NCBI RefSeq assembly: GCF_013004065.1
Contig: NZ_CP053084.1
Span: 2,852,001 to 2,916,000, forward strand
Reading direction: 5' to 3'
Length of the DNA: 64,000 nt
DNA from: Limnobacter sp. SAORIC-580
GTDB lineage: Bacteria > Pseudomonadota > Gammaproteobacteria > Burkholderiales > Burkholderiaceae_B
Shown: in pieces, positions 17,590 through 26,846 of the stretch
How the letters are laid out: every line of letters begins with the position of its first letter
Numbering within the stretch: position 1 is the first letter of the stretch
The notes under the pieces: generated by a model
The model's database searches: none
Seen by the model: only the letters and a program-made list of their open reading frames with translations
What the model was told of the DNA's origin: nothing
Made by a program: the position numbers and the translations under genes

Positions 17590-18795
17590 ATGGAACAAAT
17601 TACTCTCGCACTGGACACTCTTTTTGTGCTTCTAGGCGCCATCATGGTGCTTGCAATGCACGCCGGTTTTGCATTTCTGGAAGTGGGCACGGTGCGCCAC
17701 AAGAACCAGGTCAATGCCCTTGTCAAAATTCTGGCTGATTTTTCAGTCAGCACCATCAGCTACTTCTTCATCGGTTATGCCATTGCTTATGGCGTGGGTT
17801 TTTACGAACCAGCCACCGTGCTTAATGAAGGCAACGGCTATTCGCTGGTGAAGTTTTTCTTCCTGCTCACCTTCGCGGCCGCCATTCCTGCCATTGTGTC
17901 GGGTGGCATTGCCGAGCGCGCGCGCTTTGTGCCCCAATTGGTGGCCACCGCGGCTTTGGTGGGTTTGGTTTACCCCGTGTTTGAAGGCATGGTGTGGAAC
18001 GGCAACTATGGCTTTCAGGAATGGCTGACTGCCAGCTTTGGCGCCCCCTTTATGGACTTCGCAGGCAGCGTGGTGGTTCACGCTGTGGGTGGCTGGATCG
18101 CTTTGGCCGCCGTGTTGCTGCTGGGCTCACGTCGTGGCCGCTATACCAAAGACGGGCGCATCAGCTCGCACCCGCCCTCATCCATCCCCTTCCTGGCGCT
18201 GGGCAGTTGGGTGCTGGCAGTGGGTTGGTTCGGTTTTAACGTGATGAGCGCCCAGAAAATTGAAGGCATTTCAGGCTTGGTGGCCGTAAACAGCCTGATG
18301 GCTATGGTGGGCGGCACCCTGGGTGCCTTGGCTGCGGGCCGCAACGACCCAGGCTTTGCCTACAACGGCCCATTGGCCGGTTTGGTGGCCGTGTGTGCGG
18401 GCAGCAATATCATGCACCCGCTGGGGTCGCTGGCTGTGGGCTCCATCGCAGGCGTGCTGTTTGTATACATGTTCACTTTCACGCAAAACCGCTTGAAGGT
18501 TGACGATGTATTGGGTGTGTGGCCATTGCATGGCATTTGCGGCGCCTTTGGTGGTATTGCAGCAGGCGTATTTGGCCAGCAAGCCTTGGGCGGCATGGGC
18601 GGAGTGTCGTTCATGAGCCAGTTGATCGGCACTGTGGCTGGCGTGGCATTCGCTTTGCTGGGTGGCTTCGTGGTGTATGGCCTATTGAAAATGACTGTGG
18701 GTATTCGCCTGAATGACGAAGAGGAATTCAACGGTGCCGACCTGACCATTCACAAGGTCAGCGCCAGCCCCGAACGCGAAACCAGCAGCTGGTAA
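17590..18795 (+). CDS. amtB: Ammonium transporter
   Basis: 401-aa Amt/Mep/Rh channel of the inner membrane with 11 hydrophobic segments. The twin pore histidines are in VVHAVGGW (near residue 160) and PLHGICGAFGG (near residue 312), and the Amt signatures DFAGS and GFNVMSAQ are present. The C-terminal tail (TVGIRLNDEEEFNGADLTIH) is the region that interacts with PII protein. No glnK gene is adjacent, unlike the common glnK-amtB order. Expression should depend on NtrC and sigma-54 (sites at 17498 and 17531). It converges with the DUF599 gene. Confidence 0.95.
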   Translation: MEQITLALDTLFVLLGAIMVLAMHAGFAFLEVGTVRHKNQVNALVKILADFSVSTISYFFIGYAIAYGVGFYEPATVLNEGNGYSLVKFFFLLTFAAAIPAIVSGGIAERARFVPQLVATAALVGLVYPVFEGMVWNGNYGFQEWLTASFGAPFMDFAGSVVVHAVGGWIALAAVLLLGSRRGRYTKDGRISSHPPSSIPFLALGSWVLAVGWFGFNVMSAQKIEGISGLVAVNSLMAMVGGTLGALAAGRNDPGFAYNGPLAGLVAVCAGSNIMHPLGSLAVGSIAGVLFVYMFTFTQNRLKVDDVLGVWPLHGICGAFGGIAAGVFGQQALGGMGGVSFMSQLIGTVAGVAFALLGGFVVYGLLKMTVGIRLNDEEEFNGADLTIHKVSASPERETSSW

Positions 18796-18810
18796 TTCAC
18801 GATTGGTTTT

Positions 18811-19512
18811 TTATCTCGACATGATCTCCAGGGCTTCTGAATAGAAGTCCCTGCGGATCAACACAAACACAATCAGTGCGCTAAAGGCCATCAACAAACC
18901 TGGATGAATCATCCAGGTGACCGAGGCAATACCGAAATAATAACTGCGCAAGCCTCGGTTGAATTCATCACCGGCCAGGCTGTTGATGCGCGCCATGCGC
19001 GACACATAGGCTTCGTTGTAATCCTTGTCCGGATTACCGTCGGGTGCAGCACCTACCAAAATGGTCAGCAGGTTGAATTGGCGCAAACTCCAGGTGAATT
19101 TAAAGTAAGCCACCACAAACACGGTGAGCACCAACAGCACCTTGATTTCCATCAAACCACGGCTAACCTCCCGGCTAAACGGCAAGTCGCTGGTAATGTT
19201 GACCAACTGATCGAGCGTACCCAACAGGGCGAACAAACCGGCAATGATGTAAATCGTTGTGTTGGCATAAAAAGTAACACTGTTGACCAGGTTACCGATC
19301 AACGCGGTGTCGCCCACGCGGTTGCTGCGAGAAAGCATTTCACGCGCCCACAGTTTGCGGAACTCATGCGTTTTTTGCGCCAATCCATGGCGACCAAAGC
19401 GGCTGCGACCATCGAACACGTAGTTGTAACCCCGAAAGCAAATCACAAAAAATGCAACCGCGATCCAGTCGAATACGGTGAGCAGGGAAATTGCGGTTTG
19501 AACAGCAGTCAT
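18811..19512 (-). CDS. DUF599 family membrane protein
   Basis: 233-aa inner-membrane protein with about four hydrophobic segments. The motif pattern (FDWIAVAFFVICFRGYNYV near the start, NVxLNSVTF-like ALIGNLVNSVTFYANTTIYI in the middle) fits the uncharacterised DUF599 family. The ATG at 19512 overlaps the glycosyltransferase stop (ATGA), so the two are translationally coupled. The frame can be read from 19548, but that would lie inside the upstream gene. Last gene of the tamA-tamB-glycosyltransferase operon. Confidence 0.8.
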   Translation of the reverse strand: MTAVQTAISLLTVFDWIAVAFFVICFRGYNYVFDGRSRFGRHGLAQKTHEFRKLWAREMLSRSNRVGDTALIGNLVNSVTFYANTTIYIIAGLFALLGTLDQLVNITSDLPFSREVSRGLMEIKVLLVLTVFVVAYFKFTWSLRQFNLLTILVGAAPDGNPDKDYNEAYVSRMARINSLAGDEFNRGLRSYYFGIASVTWMIHPGLLMAFSALIVFVLIRRDFYSEALEIMSR

Positions 19513-22500
19513 GACGACACTCCAACAACTGAGAACAATTGACGCCAATTGTGCGCCGCTTCGGCGTGGCTGAAACGGTTCGCGGAAGCAAAAGCCTTTT
19601 TGCTTAAGCCTTCATGAAATTCGTAACTATCAAAAACAGAAAGTATGTGATCCGCGAGCGCATCTGTATCCCCAAATGGCGCTAGCAAACCAGTTTCACC
19701 GTGCACAATCAAATGCGAGGGTCCATACGGCACGTCAAAAGCAATTGCAGGGCATGCGTGGCAAATACTTTCCATAATGGCCAGTGAGTAAGCCTCGGCC
19801 TGGCTGGTCAACAGCGACAAACCTGCACGCATGTAATGGGCCGCAGGATCATCTGTCCAGTCATTCAAACCAACATGGTTCTGCAAGCCCAACGATTCAA
19901 GCTGTGTCTTCAAATCAGACAAGAGGGAACTACCCGCCACTGCAAAACCGTAAAAATCAAGACGCGCCTCGGGATACCTCTTCACCACTTTGGCGAAAGC
20001 TGCGATTGCCAGGTGATGATTTTTCTCGGGGCTGTATCTGGCCATGGAGACAATTCGAAATCTGTCCCGAGTCTTGAAATCCGGGATGGAGTCCTTTAAT
20101 TCGCACGAATGGCCAATGGGAAACATTTGCCCTGCCCCGTAGCGTGCAGAGATGTCATTCATTTGTTGATCGGTCAGTGTAATGACTGCATCCGGACGCT
20201 TGATGTCGTGCAAGATATCCCTGAAATTGGAGTTGGTCGGACTCGTGGCCATATCTGCCACGGTGTGTGTATGGAGAGCGTGAATAACAGGCACCACTGC
20301 CACCTGCCCAGGCGATTCCCGATGCAAGTGATCACGCGCAGTCACCGCAGGCAAGTACCAATACCGATTTTTGTCCACGATGAGCACGTGTTTACCGCCC
20401 TGCTTTTTCAACATGGAAACCAAAGCATAAGTCAGCCATTCCGATTCACTGTGCAAACAGGCCACGAGCGCCCCGGTTGAATTGTGTAGGCGAATATCCG
20501 ACAGCAGTTGTTTTTTGTCAATTCGCTTGTAAAGCTTGGCAATGGCCAATGTGCCATCGGGGCGCAAGTAGTGTTCATGGTTCACCGCGCCATCTGAATC
20601 CAGGTACTGCATGCAACTTAAAAATCCACGGCAATCGTAATAATCCTTTCTGAACTTCACTCCGCCAGAAAAATGATTGATGTGAATCAGCATGTCGTTC
20701 ACAGGATTGCGAACCACGTACATCAGCAGTTGTCCTTGCGGGCTCGTTACGCGAATATCCCGCCTGCCGGCGACCATCTGGCTGCAGAGCATTGGATTCT
20801 CAAAGAGCGACTGACCAGTGTTCAGTTGAGTTGAAACGAGCTCTGCATCCTGAAAATAATCGTGAACTGACCGGCACACTGAAGACTCGGGCAAAGCCTT
20901 GTTGGCCACCAACTTCTCGATTGACTCATGCAATCGTGGGTTATAGCGACAGGTCAACAACACTGGTCGCACATGCATCTCTTGCTCAAAAACCCGATAT
21001 CGAAGCAAAGCTGCATTCTCAACGCCCGAACGCTGAAAACCAAAGTTCTGGTTCAGAAACCAAAAATTGGTCTCTTGAACTTTGGCGTTCAATGCCTTGT
21101 TTGGCTTGGCCGGTTCCAGATTCTGAGACAAGGCACCCTGCACCAAAAACTTCCGGTAAGCCACCAAACCCGATACATAGTGCTCTACATCATCAATACG
21201 CACCCGGTAAGCATGATGCCGAATAAAAAACGAACCGTTCAGCGTGTCGGGTTTCGCAAAATACATGGCCCATTCAGGCCAAAAATAACCGGTTGTCAAA
21301 TAATTGGCGCGCCAGTGCAGGGCTCGATAAAACTTCTCGGTGTCCACCTGTGCATACAGGTCGGCAAACTCAGGCATGGTTTGCAAACGAGAGAGCATTT
21401 GTTCGGCGGCCATCATCAGCTCGAGCAAGGTCGGGAAAGTGGTGATGCGTGTCAGCACGAAATCCAGGTGATTTGCGAAATTGCGAATTCCGAACTCAAA
21501 GTACTCTCGCTTGGGTCGGTACTGGGTAAGCTCGTTCACGCAGTAGCTCATCCAGTGATCATTCGCTTTCCAGTGACGGGCTTCAATAAAATATTCAAAA
21601 GCCAACTCCACCGCTTGAAGCCACCTTGCCCTGCGGGTGATTTTGTACAAACGCATGAGGGCGAATGCGGCTTCACCATCGTAATAAATAATCCTGAATT
21701 GTTCTTTGATGGAAAGATCAGGATAGTTAAGCACATGCACAAAGCGGCGAGTGCTCGGATTAAGCATGGCAACCAGGCCTTGGGCCAGTTGCTCCATCAA
21801 TTCAATGTATTCCGTGGTGCCGGTCAGTTCGGTGTACTTGGCCAACGCGAGAATACACACCGCATTGCCACCCAGCTTGATTTCATTGCCGGTGTCGACC
21901 AAAAAGGCCGCCTGAATTCCACCGCTTAATTCAACCCGCTTGATCAACTCCTGCGTCAAGCAAAGTAGCGAACGTTCAATCGCCGACTTCAAAAAAGCGC
22001 TTTGTGTGACTTCCCATGCCTCAATCATGGCGTAGGTAGAACTTGCATGGCGAAGGGTGTTGTAGGTTGGAATTTCCTTGTTGAAGCATGGAAACAATCC
22101 ATACACGAACTGGCCGCTGTCCTTGACTTGCCGGGCCAGAAATTCGCTGGCATTGAACACCAGCTGCCGGCAGGAATCTGCATCCAGATCGGGGAGCGTG
22201 CGACGCCCTACAGCCACACCGTGAGGCTCCAGGCCGTGCACGGTTTCATCCTTACCGATGTAAGCACCTTGCGTCAAAAACAGATACACCGGCTGATCAT
22301 CATCATGATTCAACACGAATGGTTGACCATATTTCTTTCTGGCGTACTTTTCGAAATTTATAACATGGAGCTTCGCGAACTCTTCCTCTGAGCCGCCGTA
22401 CAACATGGCGTTGCCGTTGAGCTCGCCCCACAAAAAAGAATGTTTGAACTGCGGATCCAGGGCGATTCCATAACCGAAGTAATTTCGTTTTGTTGTTGAC

Positions 22501-22781
22501 AGCAGCGCCTTTAGCTCCGCCCAGCTTGTTGTTTGAATTTCGCTAACCCGATCTACGCGTACATGCTCAAAATCGAGCAATGTTTTGCGAAAGGAAGTGC
22601 ACGCATGGGAACTTAGCGCATTCCAGCTGGCTGCAAACGACTGACCCACAAATGTTTCTACGCTTGCGCGCTCAAGCCCATTGGAAGTAGACAACATCAA
22701 GACGCAGGGTTCGTGGTCGCGGACCGAGCTCACACCGGCAAACCAACTACCCAGTTTTTCAAGTCTGACAGGATTGATCAT
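19509..22781 (-). CDS. Two-part glycosyltransferase: helical-barrel-like N-terminal half, GtfA/SdgB/TarM-like GT4 C-terminal half
   Basis: 1090-aa protein, soluble, no signal peptide. Residues about 200-540 look like an alpha/alpha-barrel (repeated helices with YYDGEAAFALMRLY and similar), the fold of glycan-binding or six-hairpin enzymes. From about residue 575 it follows the plan of Gram-positive GtfA, SdgA/SdgB and TarM: an opening NFGFQRSGVENAALLRYRVF, a beta-rich insert (FRKDYYDCRGFLS near 707, then a HYLRPDGTLAI stretch), and a GT-B donor domain with RIVSMARYSPEKNHHLA near 907, the EAYSLAIME E-x7-E motif near 994 and AFDVPYGPSHLI. Members of that group add sugars to Ser-rich or Ser-Asp repeat proteins or to wall polymers. 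It starts 12 bp after tamB with SD AGGA, so it is in the tam operon and faces the Ser-Asp repeat gene at 29156. The target is inferred. Confidence 0.8.
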   Translation of the reverse strand: MINPVRLEKLGSWFAGVSSVRDHEPCVLMLSTSNGLERASVETFVGQSFAASWNALSSHACTSFRKTLLDFEHVRVDRVSEIQTTSWAELKALLSTTKRNYFGYGIALDPQFKHSFLWGELNGNAMLYGGSEEEFAKLHVINFEKYARKKYGQPFVLNHDDDQPVYLFLTQGAYIGKDETVHGLEPHGVAVGRRTLPDLDADSCRQLVFNASEFLARQVKDSGQFVYGLFPCFNKEIPTYNTLRHASSTYAMIEAWEVTQSAFLKSAIERSLLCLTQELIKRVELSGGIQAAFLVDTGNEIKLGGNAVCILALAKYTELTGTTEYIELMEQLAQGLVAMLNPSTRRFVHVLNYPDLSIKEQFRIIYYDGEAAFALMRLYKITRRARWLQAVELAFEYFIEARHWKANDHWMSYCVNELTQYRPKREYFEFGIRNFANHLDFVLTRITTFPTLLELMMAAEQMLSRLQTMPEFADLYAQVDTEKFYRALHWRANYLTTGYFWPEWAMYFAKPDTLNGSFFIRHHAYRVRIDDVEHYVSGLVAYRKFLVQGALSQNLEPAKPNKALNAKVQETNFWFLNQNFGFQRSGVENAALLRYRVFEQEMHVRPVLLTCRYNPRLHESIEKLVANKALPESSVCRSVHDYFQDAELVSTQLNTGQSLFENPMLCSQMVAGRRDIRVTSPQGQLLMYVVRNPVNDMLIHINHFSGGVKFRKDYYDCRGFLSCMQYLDSDGAVNHEHYLRPDGTLAIAKLYKRIDKKQLLSDIRLHNSTGALVACLHSESEWLTYALVSMLKKQGGKHVLIVDKNRYWYLPAVTARDHLHRESPGQVAVVPVIHALHTHTVADMATSPTNSNFRDILHDIKRPDAVITLTDQQMNDISARYGAGQMFPIGHSCELKDSIPDFKTRDRFRIVSMARYSPEKNHHLAIAAFAKVVKRYPEARLDFYGFAVAGSSLLSDLKTQLESLGLQNHVGLNDWTDDPAAHYMRAGLSLLTSQAEAYSLAIMESICHACPAIAFDVPYGPSHLIVHGETGLLAPFGDTDALADHILSVFDSYEFHEGLSKKAFASANRFSHAEAAHNWRQLFSVVGVSS

Positions 22782-22793
22782 GGTGTCCTGCGA

Positions 22794-25700
22794 TCAGTCA
22801 AAAGAGAATTGATAAAGCACATCCACTGCATTGTCCGCACCGGCTCGTGCGATGAAACTCAACTTGCGAGAGTATTGATAGTTCAATTTCAGAATACTGG
22901 CAGCCGTTGTTACAGATTGATCAAAACTCAGGTAAACACGATCGCTGAATCGCTTTCCCAGCGACACAATACGCTGGGAGAGCAAGGGGTCGTCCGATCC
23001 AATCACGTTTGCAGAGGCATCTGCACCGGGCGCAATAGCCACCTTGCTGCCCACTGCGCGGGAATCCGCTGCAGTCAGGGAACCAGTACTTAAACTCAAA
23101 TCATCAATCCCGATTGATTTCGCAATTTTGCGCGTGGTGCTTTCGTCTTCATCACCAAAAATTGCCGCAGCTGCTGTCAGCAACAAAGTGGAATCACGAT
23201 CTGCTGAACCACTGCCGCGCCCAAGGATCATCCACGACAGCTTTTCAGAATCAGGGACTGCCGGTTCACTCACCAGACTAACCTTGGGTCGCTGCGCCGT
23301 ACCAGTCACTTCAACACCCGCTTCAACTGCAACGCCTTTGCGCACCGCACGAACATTCAGTCCAGGGTTGTCCAGAGGGCCCTGGAAATTAACCACGCCG
23401 CGCTCGATTGACAGGTCTTGCCCGTATGCACGGTAGGTACCACTCACTGTTTGAATGGTGCCAGTTGCGCTCAAACGCCGGCCTGATCGGCGCTGCCCAC
23501 TGCCACCTACCCCTTCAAGCATCACCAAACGCAAACCACCCTCAAGTCGACTTCGCAAGCCCTCAGCATTCACGTAAAAGCGTTCGCCCAGATTGGCGCG
23601 CAACTGCAGATCAATTGGCAAACCCTGCCCGGCCAGTTCACTGCGCCCCTGAATAAACACATCGTCGCCCAAGGTTTGTGGACCACTTTCGGGCATCTCA
23701 AAATATGCGCCAAGGGTATCCACTTCCCCCCGAATTTTTAAGGGTTGGCCCTCGACACTGGGTTGCTGCACAGTGACAGTCGAGTTCACCATCATCCATC
23801 GGTCAGGGCGCTGCAACAAGGGAACCCTGTCCATGGACAGTCTTATTTCACCATTCAGACCTGTCAAATTCCAGACACCCTCTGCCTTCACTTTCCCGTT
23901 GCCCTGGATGAGAGGACCCAACTCCTCGATGTAGCGCCGAGGCGGGCGACGGTTGTATACCGTGAATTCAAATGTGTCGATACTGGCCTTGTCGGTGGTG
24001 AAGTCAACCACCACGTTACCGTCTTCAAAGCGTACCCCTTGATCCAGCTGAAACACATCCAGATCCATTGCAAACAAACGCCCCTGCACATCCGGGTTGT
24101 TTGCAGTACCTGCAATCGCCATGGCAACCTGGCCTGCACCGCTGGTTCTAACCCCACCGCTGATCATGGGCCCAAGCCAGTTAAGCTCTGTAAAGCCGGC
24201 TGCCACAGAGCCCTGCATGGCTTGATCACCAGCAATTTCCCAAGCTTTGGTTTGCGGATTCTGCTGAACCGGCAATTTCAAGTTTGCAGTCACCGCACCG
24301 AAATCGTCAGCAAGAATGTTCAAATCCACACTGGCCGCCTCTCGGTTAAAGTCAAGATTTGCAGTCAGGGTTCGAATATCCACGTCCACTTGTGAATCCT
24401 CCAGAATCTGCAAACCACCTGACACATGCCGGATATTCACACGACCATCCACCTTGTTGGGATTGGCCAGGTAGGTCCAGTTCACTTTCGCGATCAGGTC
24501 TTTGGGCTCTACCGTCAATTGCTTGCGCAATATTGGGGACATGCGTGGGAAATAAAACTGGGGCATTTCACCCTCAACCCGAATCTCCCTGTTCGCAATG
24601 CGAAGAATTCTGTTGTTCAACACCGAGGTGTCTTCACCTTTGAGAACAAAATCTGCAAGTTCGACATACCCCGGTGCAAGAACAAGTGGTGCCGGTGCCT
24701 GAAGTGAAAAGCTGCGGGCAGGCAACCACATTCCCTCCACTTTCAGTTGGGTAAGCTGTCCTTTCCAGCCTGAAACCGATTTCGATGTGCGCAAAACACC
24801 GATCCCACCCGCAAAAGCAAACTCGCCTTTCAATTGACGCAAGCGGCTAAATGGCTGCAAGCCACTGGAAAACACACCCCGTAACTCATGCTGATTGCGA
24901 ATGCCTCGAAGCGTCAGTTTTAATTCATTCAAGGTGTTGGTTGCCGCGCCAGGCACCTTCACTTGGCTCGCCACAATGTCACCAACCCAAGGTGAATCTG
25001 GCGCCGAACCAAGGTTGAACTGTCCGGACACTGTCTCGATTTGAATGGTGTCATCCAGTTTCAATTGGCGAACGTCGACATTGCCTTCACCCGAGAAGTT
25101 TCCGTCAAATCCACGCAGCTTTCCTTTCAATCGCGCCGTTCCCGAAAGTGGCATTTGAATCAGTTTTCCGAGGCGCGGCAGCTCATCCAGGTTCACATCC
25201 AAATCCACGAAATCAGACTGTGTTCCGTAACTCCCTTGGGCTTTCACTGTGTTGCCCACCACGTCCAGGTCCAGCAACACATTGCTTAAGCGCGACACGC
25301 CGCCAGTGGCTTTTGCAACCAGTGTAAGTGGGGCATTGGCCAAACGGGAATTCACCAAATCAAGATTGAAGTCACCCAAAGGATCAATCGTTCCAGCCTG
25401 TCCGCCCTGAACCAGAACGCCCCTGAAAGAGGCCTTCCCGTTCAAGTCACCTTGCAAGAAAGGACTGGCATCCGGAACGTAGTTGGCCGGGTTGATCTTC
25501 ATCAATTCAATCTGAACGTCAGTTGGCATTTTCCCAAGCAAATCCACATGCAACTTCCCGCGAAGCTCAGCTTGCCGGTCGCGAACCAAAAGGCGATCTA
25601 CCCGCAACTGCGTACCGTTTTTAGTGCCTTGAATAGAGGATGTCAATGCGAGTCGTTGAGGCAAAGTGGCAAACACTGACGCATCTACATTGCTTGTCTT

Positions 25701-26846
25701 GACATCAAAATTCACGTCTCCGGCCAATACATCAAGCGTGGGCACTTGATCAACCGGCTGCTTGGGCGCGCGCCATTGCATGACAGCGCTCGCATTGCCA
25801 GCCTGACGTTTTCCATCGGCCAACTGAAGCTGATCCACCCACAAATCGAGTTGTTCGGGAAGTTGATTTTGTAGAACCAACTTGAAACGGGTTTGCATGA
25901 AAGCCAGTGGCAAACCCCCAGACTGAACAGTTGAAGGCTGCGCATTCCGAACCGAGAAATTACCAATACTTTCGGAGAAATCTTCATTGGGCTCAACGGT
26001 TGCAACAATCGCTAGCGAGGCGCGCGGTGCCCCATCCAGCCAATTGGATGGATCAAAATTTTCCGCGTTTATACGCACAGTTTCAAATGGGGTTGAACCC
26101 CACAACGTAAGCACCGCATTGGCTTGCACACCCTGGGTTTGATCTGCCCTTTCTGGGTTTTCCCCTTTGGCATCCAGGGCAAGCTCCAAGCGCTCCAGGG
26201 AACCTGTTGCCGCCAGCGTGGCATTCAGTAACACATCCTCCAAATTGCGCTGTGCATTCATAGACCCAGTGATTTGATAAGGCTTTGCCAAAGTCATTTC
26301 GAGTGTGGAATCGACCTGTGTGTCACGCACACTCAAGGAAAAATTATGAACGCTTAGCTGTTCCGATTGAACCGAAACCTTCACATACACCTGCTTCAAT
26401 TCTTCACCATTCACCAACAATTGCCGCATGCTGAAATTCTGCAAATCCAGATCAACTGGCAGGCTGATTTTTTCCGGCAATACCAAAGGTGTATCGTCTT
26501 CAGAAGGCGGTGAATCGACGCGCACAACCTGTGCAGACAAATTGGTGATTCGAATCAATCGATTCAAGGCACCCGACCAGTCAATTACCAGCTGAATTTG
26601 CTCAGCTTCAACCTTGGTGTCCTCTTGCTGCCATCGAATAAACTCCAGGTCAAACCCTTGCCACAACGTGCCCTGAATGCGGCCAAACTCAAGTTGTTGG
26701 TCCGTATTGGCATTCACCCAGTCCTGCGCTTGAGCAACAGTAAACCGAAGGCCTTGTTCCGAGTGAACCACCCACAAAATTCCGGCTGTAGCAGCCACCA
26801 TGGCCGCCAGCAGCAATGTACAAAAGGCAAAGAAACCGCGCTTCAA
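22794..26846 (-). CDS. tamB: Translocation and assembly module subunit TamB
   Basis: 1350-aa protein with one N-terminal membrane anchor (FFAFCTLLLAAMVAATAGILWVV) and a long beta-rich periplasmic body, typical of TamB/AsmA-like proteins. The conserved TamB C-terminal domain (DUF490) ends in YQYSRKLSFIARAG...YQFSFD with a terminal aromatic. TamB spans the periplasm and partners TamA in inserting some outer-membrane or surface proteins; related proteins move phospholipids. Its ATG overlaps the tamA stop by 4 bp, and the glycosyltransferase gene follows after 12 bp. Confidence 0.93.
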   Translation of the reverse strand: MKRGFFAFCTLLLAAMVAATAGILWVVHSEQGLRFTVAQAQDWVNANTDQQLEFGRIQGTLWQGFDLEFIRWQQEDTKVEAEQIQLVIDWSGALNRLIRITNLSAQVVRVDSPPSEDDTPLVLPEKISLPVDLDLQNFSMRQLLVNGEELKQVYVKVSVQSEQLSVHNFSLSVRDTQVDSTLEMTLAKPYQITGSMNAQRNLEDVLLNATLAATGSLERLELALDAKGENPERADQTQGVQANAVLTLWGSTPFETVRINAENFDPSNWLDGAPRASLAIVATVEPNEDFSESIGNFSVRNAQPSTVQSGGLPLAFMQTRFKLVLQNQLPEQLDLWVDQLQLADGKRQAGNASAVMQWRAPKQPVDQVPTLDVLAGDVNFDVKTSNVDASVFATLPQRLALTSSIQGTKNGTQLRVDRLLVRDRQAELRGKLHVDLLGKMPTDVQIELMKINPANYVPDASPFLQGDLNGKASFRGVLVQGGQAGTIDPLGDFNLDLVNSRLANAPLTLVAKATGGVSRLSNVLLDLDVVGNTVKAQGSYGTQSDFVDLDVNLDELPRLGKLIQMPLSGTARLKGKLRGFDGNFSGEGNVDVRQLKLDDTIQIETVSGQFNLGSAPDSPWVGDIVASQVKVPGAATNTLNELKLTLRGIRNQHELRGVFSSGLQPFSRLRQLKGEFAFAGGIGVLRTSKSVSGWKGQLTQLKVEGMWLPARSFSLQAPAPLVLAPGYVELADFVLKGEDTSVLNNRILRIANREIRVEGEMPQFYFPRMSPILRKQLTVEPKDLIAKVNWTYLANPNKVDGRVNIRHVSGGLQILEDSQVDVDIRTLTANLDFNREAASVDLNILADDFGAVTANLKLPVQQNPQTKAWEIAGDQAMQGSVAAGFTELNWLGPMISGGVRTSGAGQVAMAIAGTANNPDVQGRLFAMDLDVFQLDQGVRFEDGNVVVDFTTDKASIDTFEFTVYNRRPPRRYIEELGPLIQGNGKVKAEGVWNLTGLNGEIRLSMDRVPLLQRPDRWMMVNSTVTVQQPSVEGQPLKIRGEVDTLGAYFEMPESGPQTLGDDVFIQGRSELAGQGLPIDLQLRANLGERFYVNAEGLRSRLEGGLRLVMLEGVGGSGQRRSGRRLSATGTIQTVSGTYRAYGQDLSIERGVVNFQGPLDNPGLNVRAVRKGVAVEAGVEVTGTAQRPKVSLVSEPAVPDSEKLSWMILGRGSGSADRDSTLLLTAAAAIFGDEDESTTRKIAKSIGIDDLSLSTGSLTAADSRAVGSKVAIAPGADASANVIGSDDPLLSQRIVSLGKRFSDRVYLSFDQSVTTAASILKLNYQYSRKLSFIARAGADNAVDVLYQFSFD

